From Niveispirillum irakense DSM 11586 (lineage in GTDB: Bacteria; Pseudomonadota; Alphaproteobacteria; Azospirillales; Azospirillaceae), in contig NZ_AUCG01000016.1 of NCBI RefSeq assembly GCF_000429645.1, positions 620,001 through 684,000 of the forward strand: a stretch of DNA of 64,000 nucleotides, written 5' to 3'. Below are positions 52,441-59,998 of this stretch, piece after piece. Position 1 is the first letter of the stretch. Each line of letters begins with the position of its first letter. Made by a program: the position numbers and the translations under genes. The notes beneath the pieces are model-generated. The model did not search any database. It saw nothing but the letters and a program-made list of their open reading frames with translations, and had not been told where the DNA came from.

Positions 52441-54689
52441 GGCGTGATGCCATGGGCGCGCAAGATGAAGGCCTGGGACAAGGCCACTTCCTTCAGCTTG
52501 TCAAAACGGCCGGTGGAGCCGCCATGGCCGGCACTCATCTCCGTCTTCAGCAACAGGACATTATCGTCCGTCTTCAGGGTGCGCAGCCGTGCCGCCCATT
52601 TGGCCGGCTCCCAATAGGTGACGCGATAATCATTGAGGCCCGCCGTAATCAGCAGGGGCGGGTAGGGGCGCTTGGCCACATTGTCATAGGGGCTGTAGGT
52701 CTTCATGACATTATAGACCGCCGGATCGTTGGGATTGCCCCATTCCGGATAATCGCTGGCGGTCAGCGGCAGCGTGTCGTCGAACAAGGTGTTCAGCACA
52801 TCGACAAAGGGCACATGCGCCACGGCACCCGCGAACAGCCCGTCAGACGCCATGTTCAGCACCGCCCCCATCAGGGTGCCGCCAGCCGACCCGCCCTCGA
52901 TGGAGATATGGCCGGGGCTGCTATAGCCCTGGTTCACCAGGAACTGGGCCACATCGATAAAGTCGGTGAAGGTGTTGGGCTTGTTCAGCACCCGCCCAGC
53001 ATCGTGCCAGGGGCGGCCCATCTCCTCGCCCCCGCGGATATGGGCGATTGCATAGGCAAACCCGCGATCCAGCAGGCCGATGCGGCTGGTGGAGAAGCTG
53101 GGATCAATGGCGATGGAATAGGAACCATAGCCATAGAGATGCAGCGGCGCCTTGCCGTCCTTCTTGAAGTCTTTGCGATAGACGATGGAGACGGGGATCA
53201 GCGTGCCATCGCGCGCCGGCGCCATCAGGCTTTCCGACGTATAGAGCGAAGGATCATAGCCGCTGGGGATTTCCTGCACCTTGCGGGTGGTCAGGGTGCG
53301 GGCGGCCAGATCGTAATCATAGGTGGTCGGCGGCGTGACCAGGGAATTATAGCGCAGGCGCAGGGTGCCCGTGTCATAGACCGCATTATTCATCGGGCCG
53401 ACGGCGAAGGCGGCGTCGGGGAAGGCGATCGTATGGGTGTCGCCCTTGGCATCGCGCACCCAGACCTGCTGGTTGCCGTCCTGGCGGCCAAACACGACCA
53501 GCCAATCCTTCAGCGCCAGCAGGCCGGTCAGGTATTGACGGTCCGAGGCCGGCATCACCTCTTCCCAGTTCTTCTCCGACCAGTCGGACAAGGGGGCCTT
53601 CACCAGCCGGAAATTCAGGTGCTTGTCGTTGGAAAGGATCCACAGGCTGTCGCCCTGGTCGGCCACGCTATAGAGATGCTCGTCCCGGCGCGGGATCACC
53701 ACCTTGGGCGCGGCCGTGGGATCATCGCTGGGGATCAGCATCGTCTCGCTGGCGACCAGCGTGCCGCTGCCGATCTCAATAAAGCGGCCGGACTGGCTTT
53801 CGGAAATGCCCACCCACCAGGACGGGTCTTTTTCCTCATAAACCTCCACATCCGTGTCATTGGCCGTGCCCAGCGTGTGGCGCATCACGCGCTTGGGGCG
53901 CTGGCTCTCATCCCGCAGCACATAGAACAGGGTCTTGTTATCTGCGGCCCAGACGATGGGGCCGGAGGTATCGGGGATCGGTTCCCCGATCAACGCGCCG
54001 CTTTGCAGATCCTTGACGATGACATTGAAGCTCTCCGAGCCATTATCATCGTAGCTATAGGCGAGATAGCGGCCATCGGGGCTGGGCTCCGCCGCTTCCA
54101 CATCGAAGAAATCCTTGCCCTCGGCCAGCGCATTCACGTCCAGGATGGCAGTTTCAGACCCTTCCGGCGCATCCAGCGGCCGGCGCAGATAGACCGGGTG
54201 GTCCTGGCCGGCGGAAAAGCGGACCTGATAGATGAAGCCGCCGCGCTGGTAGGGCACGCCGCTATCATCTTCCTTCACCCGTGCCTTCAGTTCAGCGAAC
54301 AGCTTGGCGCGGGCCCCTTCCTCCTCCTTGCCCATCACCTGCTCGGTATAGGCATTCTCCGCCTTCAGGTAATCCAGCACCTCGGCATCATCGACCTGGG
54401 GATAGGAGCGGTCGCGCAGCCAGTCATAGGGGTCGATATAGGTGTCGCCATGGCGCACATGCTCCACCGGCACCTGTTTGGCCACAGGCGCCGCAGGGAA
54501 GTTGCCCTGCTTCAACGGGGGCAGGGCGGCGGTTTCGCCGGTGGATGTCTGGGGATTATCGGGCATTTTGGGGCCGGGCTGGTTGCGGGAGACGAAGACA
54601 TAGGCGCCGGTCAGCGCCGCGACGATGGCGACGAAAAGAAGCAGGATGCCGGGCTTGCCACGCCGACGCCCCTGATGACTGGATGACAT
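52437..54689 (-). CDS. Membrane-anchored prolyl oligopeptidase-family (S9) peptidase
   Basis: A 750-residue protein resembling oligopeptidase B. One N-terminal membrane helix (about 13-34) and a Pro-rich linker precede the beta-propeller domain. The C-terminal alpha/beta-hydrolase has the catalytic triad S601 (GGSAGG), D687 (GLNDYRV) and H722 (SAGHGGSTG). A RGGEEMGRPWHDAGR segment is typical of S9A enzymes. It should cleave short peptides in the periplasm. ATG 54689 has GGGAGAGG upstream; longer forms would extend into the divergent promoter region. Confidence 0.9.
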   Translation of the reverse strand: MSSSHQGRRRGKPGILLLFVAIVAALTGAYVFVSRNQPGPKMPDNPQTSTGETAALPPLKQGNFPAAPVAKQVPVEHVRHGDTYIDPYDWLRDRSYPQVDDAEVLDYLKAENAYTEQVMGKEEEGARAKLFAELKARVKEDDSGVPYQRGGFIYQVRFSAGQDHPVYLRRPLDAPEGSETAILDVNALAEGKDFFDVEAAEPSPDGRYLAYSYDDNGSESFNVIVKDLQSGALIGEPIPDTSGPIVWAADNKTLFYVLRDESQRPKRVMRHTLGTANDTDVEVYEEKDPSWWVGISESQSGRFIEIGSGTLVASETMLIPSDDPTAAPKVVIPRRDEHLYSVADQGDSLWILSNDKHLNFRLVKAPLSDWSEKNWEEVMPASDRQYLTGLLALKDWLVVFGRQDGNQQVWVRDAKGDTHTIAFPDAAFAVGPMNNAVYDTGTLRLRYNSLVTPPTTYDYDLAARTLTTRKVQEIPSGYDPSLYTSESLMAPARDGTLIPVSIVYRKDFKKDGKAPLHLYGYGSYSIAIDPSFSTSRIGLLDRGFAYAIAHIRGGEEMGRPWHDAGRVLNKPNTFTDFIDVAQFLVNQGYSSPGHISIEGGSAGGTLMGAVLNMASDGLFAGAVAHVPFVDVLNTLFDDTLPLTASDYPEWGNPNDPAVYNVMKTYSPYDNVAKRPYPPLLITAGLNDYRVTYWEPAKWAARLRTLKTDDNVLLLKTEMSAGHGGSTGRFDKLKEVALSQAFILRAHGITP

Positions 54690-54932
54690 GTCCCCGCCTC
54701 TCCCTTGTTTCCTGATACGGGATAGATGCCGGATGGCCGGCAGGATGCCAGGATAAGGGGGCCGCATCCGCCCCGCCAGCATCTTCACCGATCCAGTAAT
54801 CATTGAATAAGTGCAAGCATTCCTTGTGCAGTCGCGATATAGTCGTGCCCGTTCGCCGGGCAGACCAGGGGGGAATCCGGTCTTTTCCCGCACAATATCC
54901 ATGACCCCATGGGGAGCGTTCAGGTGGGTGGG

Positions 54933-56498
54933 ATGGAAGATGATTTCCTGTTCGCGGCGGATGGTTCCCTGAAGGGTGAGCCGTCGCCAGCACTGGAAAA
55001 CCCATCACCCCTGACAGCGCCCTGGCGTCTGCTGGTCGTGGATGATGACCCGGAAGTCCATTCCGTCACGCGCTATGCGCTGCGCAAGGTCCGCTTCCGC
55101 GACCGGGGGCTGGAACTGCTTTATGCGTTCAGCGCAGCAGAGGCCCGTGACGTGCTGGCACGCGAAGCCGATATTGCCCTGGTCCTGCTGGATGTGGTGA
55201 TGGAGACGGATGATGCCGGGCTGCGGCTGGTCCATGCCATCCGCGACGAACTGGGCAATAATGCCGTTCGCATCATCCTGCGCACCGGACAGCCGGGACA
55301 GGCACCGGAAGAACGGGTGATCGTCGATTACGACGTGAATGATTATAAGGCCAAGACGGAGCTGACGGCCCAGAAGCTGTACACCACCGTCATCGCGGCC
55401 CTGCGCGCCTATGATGATATCATGGCGATTGAGGCCAACCGCCGCGCCCTGCGCCGGATGATCGCGCTGGATGACCGGCTGCGCCCGGATATGGGCCTGG
55501 AAGCCTATGCCCAGACCATGCTGGAACAGACGGGATCGATCCTGGGCACCCAGGTGGATGGGCTGGTCTGTGCCGTGGTGCCGGACGCGGACGGGTCGCT
55601 GGACGCGCCGCGCTATCGCCTGCTGGCTGCCAGTGGCGCCTATGCCGGCACGGCGCTGCCCCTGCCCGGCACCCCCCTGCTGGACACGCTGGCAATGATG
55701 GAAGCTGGCGGCCAGACATGGGTGGAGGGGCGCCGGGCCTGCCTGCACCTGCCCGGCGCGGATGGAACCCTGTTCCTGACCCTGCTGGAGTGCGACCGCC
55801 GGCTGGAGGGGCCGGATGCCGATATATTGGGCGTGCTGGCCGCCAAGCTGGCCACCGGCATGGCCAATATCGTGCTGTATGAACGGCTGCGCCGCGCCAA
55901 TGCCGACCTGCGCGGCATTACCCAGACGCTGGAAAGCCGGGTGGCGGAACGCACGCGCGAACTGATCGAGGCGAATGCCAAGCTGCTGAAGCTGGCCAGC
56001 ATCGACAGCCTGACCGGCGTCATGAACCGCCGCCGCTTCATGGAAGTGGCGGAGGTGGAGCGGGAGCGGGCCTGCCGCCATCGCCGGCCCCTGTCCCTGC
56101 TGCTGATCGACCTGGACCGGTTCAAGCTGATCAACGACAATTACGGCCATCATGCCGGCGACCGGGTGATCTGCCACGCCGTGGACCGGATCGCCGAGAC
56201 GCTGCGCACCGCCGACAGTCTGGCCCGCTATGGCGGGGAGGAACTGGTGGTGCTGCTGCCGGAAACCGGGCTGGAAGCGGCGGGCCGGGTGGCCGAAAGG
56301 GTGCGCGCCGTCATCGACAGCACCCCGATCCTGCATGAAGGCCACGCCATCCCGCTGACCATCAGCATCGGTGCCGCCGAATGGCAGGGGGAGAGCGAAA
56401 ATCTGGTCGCCCTGCTGGACAGGGCCGACCGCGCGCTTTATTGCGCCAAGCAGTCCGGCCGCAACCGGGTGGAACTGGCCGGCGAACAGATGGCGTGA
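54933..56498 (+). CDS. Response regulator with DUF3369 and active-type GGDEF domain
   Basis: A 521-residue protein. The receiver domain has LLVVDDDPEVHSV and the phosphoacceptor in VLLDVVMETDD. The DUF3369 region begins with VDYDVNDYKAKTELTAQKLY. A coiled link (RRANADLRGITQTLESRVAE) leads to the GGDEF domain with RYGGEEL and an intact I-site RTAD just before it. It is thus a likely diguanylate cyclase, feedback-inhibited by c-di-GMP and controlled by phosphorylation. No histidine kinase lies nearby. ATG 54933 follows GGTGGGTGGG; ATG 54909 is less likely. It complements the phosphodiesterase at 12.9 kb. Confidence 0.92.
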   Translation: MEDDFLFAADGSLKGEPSPALENPSPLTAPWRLLVVDDDPEVHSVTRYALRKVRFRDRGLELLYAFSAAEARDVLAREADIALVLLDVVMETDDAGLRLVHAIRDELGNNAVRIILRTGQPGQAPEERVIVDYDVNDYKAKTELTAQKLYTTVIAALRAYDDIMAIEANRRALRRMIALDDRLRPDMGLEAYAQTMLEQTGSILGTQVDGLVCAVVPDADGSLDAPRYRLLAASGAYAGTALPLPGTPLLDTLAMMEAGGQTWVEGRRACLHLPGADGTLFLTLLECDRRLEGPDADILGVLAAKLATGMANIVLYERLRRANADLRGITQTLESRVAERTRELIEANAKLLKLASIDSLTGVMNRRRFMEVAEVERERACRHRRPLSLLLIDLDRFKLINDNYGHHAGDRVICHAVDRIAETLRTADSLARYGGEELVVLLPETGLEAAGRVAERVRAVIDSTPILHEGHAIPLTISIGAAEWQGESENLVALLDRADRALYCAKQSGRNRVELAGEQMA

Positions 56499-56546
56499 TA
56501 GGACGGCCTTTGCCGCCCTGTCCTGTCACTACCCGGCCATCACATC

Positions 56547-57239
56547 ATGACGCTTTCCCCATCGCCGCTTCTGCGCTGCCCCGCCTTTCCCCAGCCCATC
56601 CAGGCCGTGATCTTTGACATGGATGGCCTGCTGATCGATACGGAACGCCATGTGAAGGTGGCGACGCTGGCAGCGGCCGAAGCCATTGGCCAGCCGATGC
56701 CCGAAAGTTTCTATGCCGGCATCATCGGCACGCCCTGGCCGGAAACCTATGCCATGCTGTCCGATTTCTTCGGTGGGGAGGAACGGCGCGCCGTTTTCAC
56801 CCAGGCCTTCCAGCCGCTGATGGAAAAACTACTGGCAGAGGTGGAATTGATGAAGGGGGTGGTGGAACTGCTGGACCATCTGGACGGGATCGGCATGCCG
56901 CTGGCCGTCGCCACCTCTACCGGGCGGGCCAAGGCCGATGAACATCTGCGCCATGTCGGCATCCATCACCGGTTCCGCACCATCGTGACACGCGATGATG
57001 TCAGCCGCGGCAAACCCCATCCGGAACCCTATCTGACCGCCGCCGCCCGGCTGGGGGTGGACCCCGCCGCCTGTGTGGCGCTGGAGGATAGCCATAACGG
57101 CATCCGCGCCGCCCATGCCGCCGGCATGATGGCGGTGATGGTGCCCGACATGCTGCCCGCGACGGACGAGATCAGCGCCCTGTGCCACCATGTCGCCACC
57201 GACCTGCACCATGTGCGCGGCCTGCTGACGGTTGATTGA
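56547..57239 (+). CDS. HAD-superfamily phosphatase (beta-phosphoglucomutase-like)
   Basis: A 230-residue protein with FDMDGLLIDTER (motif I, nucleophile aspartate at about 24), VATSTGRAK (motif II), the lysine in SRGKPHPEPYL (motif III) and VALEDSHNGIRAA (motif IV). The cap insert after motif I suggests the beta-PGM/phosphatase-like branch. The substrate cannot be deduced. It is 48 nt behind the GGDEF gene and probably cotranscribed; the operon ends in a hairpin at 57247-57285. Confidence 0.92.
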   Translation: MTLSPSPLLRCPAFPQPIQAVIFDMDGLLIDTERHVKVATLAAAEAIGQPMPESFYAGIIGTPWPETYAMLSDFFGGEERRAVFTQAFQPLMEKLLAEVELMKGVVELLDHLDGIGMPLAVATSTGRAKADEHLRHVGIHHRFRTIVTRDDVSRGKPHPEPYLTAAARLGVDPAACVALEDSHNGIRAAHAAGMMAVMVPDMLPATDEISALCHHVATDLHHVRGLLTVD

Positions 57240-57246
57240 GGGGTAA

Positions 57247-57285
57247 CGTTCCCCGGCCCTGATGCGATCACCAGGGCCGGGAACG
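57247..57285. terminator. Hairpin between the HAD gene and metZ
   Basis: CGTTCCCCGGCCCTG (57247-57261) and CAGGGCCGGGAACG (57272-57285) form a 14-bp stem with a single bulged C. It separates two convergent genes; no T-run is present. Confidence 0.65.
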
Positions 57286-57288
57286 GGA

Positions 57289-58485
57289 TCAGACCAACGT
57301 ATCCAGGCCGCGCTTCAGGTCAGCGATCAGGTCGTCAGCATCTTCCAGCCCGACGGACAGGCGGATGGTGCCGGGGCCGATGCCAAGGGTGGCCTTTTCC
57401 TCCACCGTCAGGCGCTGATGCGTCGTGGTGGCGGGATGGGTCGCCAGGCTTTTGCTGTCACCCAGATTGTTGGAAATCTTGATGACGCGCAGCGCGTTCA
57501 GCGTGGCAAAGGCGGCAGCCTTGGCATCGCCCTGATGCGGCTTCAAGTGGAAGCAGATCAGGTTGCTGCCGCTGGACATCTGGCGCTTCAGCAGGGCGCG
57601 CTGCGGGTGGCTGTCCAGCCCGGCATAGAGCACCCGTTCCACCGCCGGGTGGCTTTCCAGGAAGGTGGCGACCTTCAGCGCAGACGCGCTTTGCGCCTTC
57701 ACCCGCAGTTCCAGCGTCTCCAGCCCCTTCAGCAGGGTCCAGGCGTTGAACGGGCTCATCGCCGGGCCGGTATGGCGCAGATAGGGGGCCAGCAGACCCG
57801 CCACCTCGTCATCGCACAGGATGGCGCCACCCAGGCAGCGGCCCTGGCCATCAATATGCTTGGTGGCGGAATAGACGACGACATCGACGCCATAGCGGCG
57901 CGGCTTCTGCAAAACCGGCGTGGCGAACACATTATCCACCACGACGCGCGCACCGGCCTTGTGCGCCAGCGGCACCACATGGTCCAGATCCACCACTTCC
58001 AGGCAGGGATTGGACGGGGTTTCCAGGAAGACCAGATTGGTCGGCACCGACAGGGCCTTTTCCCATTCCTCCGGCTTGGTGCCGTCGATGATCACGCTTT
58101 CGATGCCGAAGCGCCGGGCCAGATCGCTGACGATGTAAAGGCACGAGCCGAACAGCGCGCGGCTGGCCACCAGCCGATCACCCGCCTTCAGCAGCCCGAT
58201 AACGGCGGCATGGACGGCTGCCATGCCCGACGCGGTGGCAAAGCAGCGCGGATAGCCTTCATACTGGGCCAGCCGATCCTCGAACATGGCCACGGTCGGA
58301 TTGCGGAACCGGCTATAGACGAAACGGGAACCGTCATTGGCGAACGCCGCCTCGGCGGCATCGGCGCTGTCATAGACGAAACCGGAGGTGAGGAAGATCG
58401 CCTCGCTCGTCTCCTCGAACTGGCTGCGGCGGGTGCCGCCATGGACGAGAAGCGTGGCGGGGTGAAGGTCGTCGGGCTGATCCAT
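57289..58485 (-). CDS. metZ: O-succinylhomoserine sulfhydrylase
   Basis: A 398-residue PLP enzyme of the Cys/Met metabolism family that makes homocysteine directly from O-succinylhomoserine and sulfide. The PLP lysine is in YSATKHIDGQGR, with further marks in FVYSRFRNPTVAMFEDRLA, TASGMAAVHAA and ETPSNPCLEVVD. The C-terminal substrate part has SNNLGDSKSLATHPATTTH. ATG 58485 has an AAGAG 6 nt upstream; ATG 58491 is close by. The SAM-II riboswitch upstream supports a methionine-pathway role. Confidence 0.94.
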   Translation of the reverse strand: MDQPDDLHPATLLVHGGTRRSQFEETSEAIFLTSGFVYDSADAAEAAFANDGSRFVYSRFRNPTVAMFEDRLAQYEGYPRCFATASGMAAVHAAVIGLLKAGDRLVASRALFGSCLYIVSDLARRFGIESVIIDGTKPEEWEKALSVPTNLVFLETPSNPCLEVVDLDHVVPLAHKAGARVVVDNVFATPVLQKPRRYGVDVVVYSATKHIDGQGRCLGGAILCDDEVAGLLAPYLRHTGPAMSPFNAWTLLKGLETLELRVKAQSASALKVATFLESHPAVERVLYAGLDSHPQRALLKRQMSSGSNLICFHLKPHQGDAKAAAFATLNALRVIKISNNLGDSKSLATHPATTTHQRLTVEEKATLGIGPGTIRLSVGLEDADDLIADLKRGLDTLV

Positions 58486-58602
58486 AGCCATCTCTTTTCC
58501 CAAAATCCCGGTGGTCGCAGGCGTGCGACCCAGGACATCCCGACCGGTCCGGATCGAGGCCGCTTGTCCGACTGCCGTGGGCGGGGGGATCAATGGCTTC
58601 GA

Positions 58603-58657
58603 CCTTTTAGCAGTTTCTTTTACGTGGTCTGCAATCCGGTCACCAAATCACCACGGT
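58603..58657 (-). ncRNA. SAM-II riboswitch aptamer in the metZ leader
   Basis: Read on the minus strand from 58656 the sequence has CGTGGTGATTTG, then CCGGATTGCAGACCACGTAA and an A-rich loop, ending in GCTAAAAGG (58611-58603). This matches the SAM-II consensus: stem P1 (GTGG/CCAC), the GATTTG loop, TTGCA and the conserved GCTAAA that forms the pseudoknot. Binding of S-adenosylmethionine should lower metZ expression. It ends about 120 nt before the start codon. Confidence 0.92.
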
Positions 58658-58664
58658 ACGGTTG

Positions 58665-58694
58665 TTTTAAGCGCGCCCGGCCGATGCTTGTCAA
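58665..58694 (-). promoter_or_regulatory. metZ promoter
   Basis: A perfect TTGACA (58694-58689) is followed after 17 or 18 nt by CTTAAA/TTAAAA (58671-58665). Transcription would start near 58659, right at the 5' edge of the SAM-II aptamer. Confidence 0.65.
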
Positions 58695-58807
58695 GCCCGC
58701 CCCCGGTGATGCCATCATTGCCGAAAAGGGGGTTTCCGTGCTAGTCCCGGCCAGAATAGCCATGCTGGCCATCTTTGCGATCCCTGCAACCGGAGCACTT
58801 TTCAGTC

Positions 58808-59308
58808 ATGACTGACGAGACCATTGCCAACGGCACCGACGAAACCGCCGATACGTCCAGCACCCCGCCCATGCCGCTCGTCGTCAATGTGCAGTACGTC
58901 AAGGATCTCTCTTTTGAGAACCCGAACGCCCCGCGCTCCCTGATGGCCGGCAACGAAGCCCCGAAGATCGACCTGTCGGTCGACCTGCAGGGCCAGTCCC
59001 TGGGTGAGAATGTGGCCGAGGTGCAGTTGCGCCTGCGCGCCGAAGCGACGGTCGGCGACGCCACCGCCTTCATCGCCGAGCTGGTTTATTGCGGCGTCTT
59101 CACCCTGCCGCCGCTGCCGCAGGACCAGCAGCGCGCCGTGCTGCTGATCGAAGGGCCGCGGCTGCTGTTCCCGTTTGCCCGCCAGATCATCGCCGATGTG
59201 ACGGCGCAGGGCGGTTTCCCGCCGCTGCTGCTGCAGCCGCTGGATTTCGTGGAGCTGTATCGCCGTCAGGTGCTGGGCCAGGGCATGGACACCCAGGGCA
59301 ACGCCTGA
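58808..59308 (+). CDS. secB: Protein-export chaperone SecB
   Basis: A 166-residue chaperone that keeps secretory precursors unfolded and hands them to SecA. Typical stretches are VVNVQYVKDLSFENPNAP near the N-terminus, LVYCGVFTLPPLPQDQQRAV and RLLFPFARQIIADVTAQGGF; the region FPPLLLQPLDFVELY follows. ATG 58808 (MTDETIANG) is chosen; upstream ATG 58775 would add 11 residues unlike the family. A strong terminator follows 32 nt after its stop. Confidence 0.96.
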   Translation: MTDETIANGTDETADTSSTPPMPLVVNVQYVKDLSFENPNAPRSLMAGNEAPKIDLSVDLQGQSLGENVAEVQLRLRAEATVGDATAFIAELVYCGVFTLPPLPQDQQRAVLLIEGPRLLFPFARQIIADVTAQGGFPPLLLQPLDFVELYRRQVLGQGMDTQGNA

Positions 59309-59340
59309 TCGCTTCGCGGCATTTTCCAAAAAGTACAAAG

Positions 59341-59371
59341 CAGGCGCCGGACCCGTTCCGGCGCCTGTTTC
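59341..59371 (+). terminator. Rho-independent terminator of secB
   Basis: CAGGCGCCGGA (59341-59351) and TCCGGCGCCTG (59357-59367) form a perfect 11-bp stem with a 5-nt loop, then TTTC and more T residues. Confidence 0.88.
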
Positions 59372-59383
59372 ATTTCCGACCGC

Positions 59384-59860
59384 TCACACCGGCTTGGGCA
59401 CAAAAACAAGCCGGATCAGGCCCGGTTCCAGATCCAGGATGCGCACAGGCCGGTCCGTCGCCCAGCCTCGGACGGTCAGATATCCTTCCTGTCCGCGATA
59501 AAGATCATCCGGGCCGGCACAGCAGAAAGCCGCGCTGGTACGCGACAGGCTGTGCGCCTCCCCCCGGATCACCTGCATATCATCCAGCATCAACAGAGCT
59601 GGCCCCTTCAGGGGAACCGACACAAAGGGCGGGCGGGGGTAGGGTGGGGCAGCGTCCGGCGGATCGTCGCGATGGGCCAACCATTGCGCCATATCCATCC
59701 AGCGGCGGCTTTCCTCCGGATCATCCGTGTGCAGGGCGCCCTGCCAACAGGCGATCAGCCGTGCATTCAGCCCGGCATCCACGCCCCTTTCCATCCCCAC
59801 CATATTCTGAACCACAGCGGTGTCTCCCCCTGCTTTGGCTCTAGTATTCAGCAACGACAT
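59384..59860 (-). CDS. Hypothetical protein
   Basis: A 158-residue frame on the minus strand with no signal peptide or membrane helix. It contains a helical part (ARLIACWQGALHTDDPEESRRWMDMAQWLA), a Pro-rich middle and a beta-type C-terminal half (LTVRGWATDRPVRILDLEPG, then LVFVPKPV). No family was recognised. Several in-frame ATG codons near the 5' end (59860, 59800 and 59791) leave the start open. It lies between the secB terminator and the ABC exporter terminator, so it has its own transcription unit. Confidence 0.6.
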   Translation of the reverse strand: MSLLNTRAKAGGDTAVVQNMVGMERGVDAGLNARLIACWQGALHTDDPEESRRWMDMAQWLAHRDDPPDAAPPYPRPPFVSVPLKGPALLMLDDMQVIRGEAHSLSRTSAAFCCAGPDDLYRGQEGYLTVRGWATDRPVRILDLEPGLIRLVFVPKPV

Positions 59861-59915
59861 TTAAAATGAAGTCAAAAGCGAGAGTCCTGGGAAACCAGAT
59901 AGCATCTGCACCGCC

Positions 59916-59960
59916 AAAAACAAAACCGGCGCCCCTATCTTGTGGATAGGGCGCCGGTTT
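59916..59960 (-). terminator. Rho-independent terminator of the ABC exporter operon
   Basis: A GC-rich stem (59923-59939 with 59945-59960, one bulged C) around TTGTG is followed on the minus strand by TTTTGTTTTT (59925-59916). It lies 39 nt after the permease stop at 59999. Confidence 0.85.
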
Positions 59961-59998
59961 CTTGGAACATATGGTGGGGGCGAAATCGCCCCGCCCGT

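Noticed and set aside
52215-54686. An 823-codon plus-strand frame opposite the S9 peptidase
   Set aside because: The minus-strand frame has the full catalytic triad; the plus frame shows no motif and starts inside another gene.
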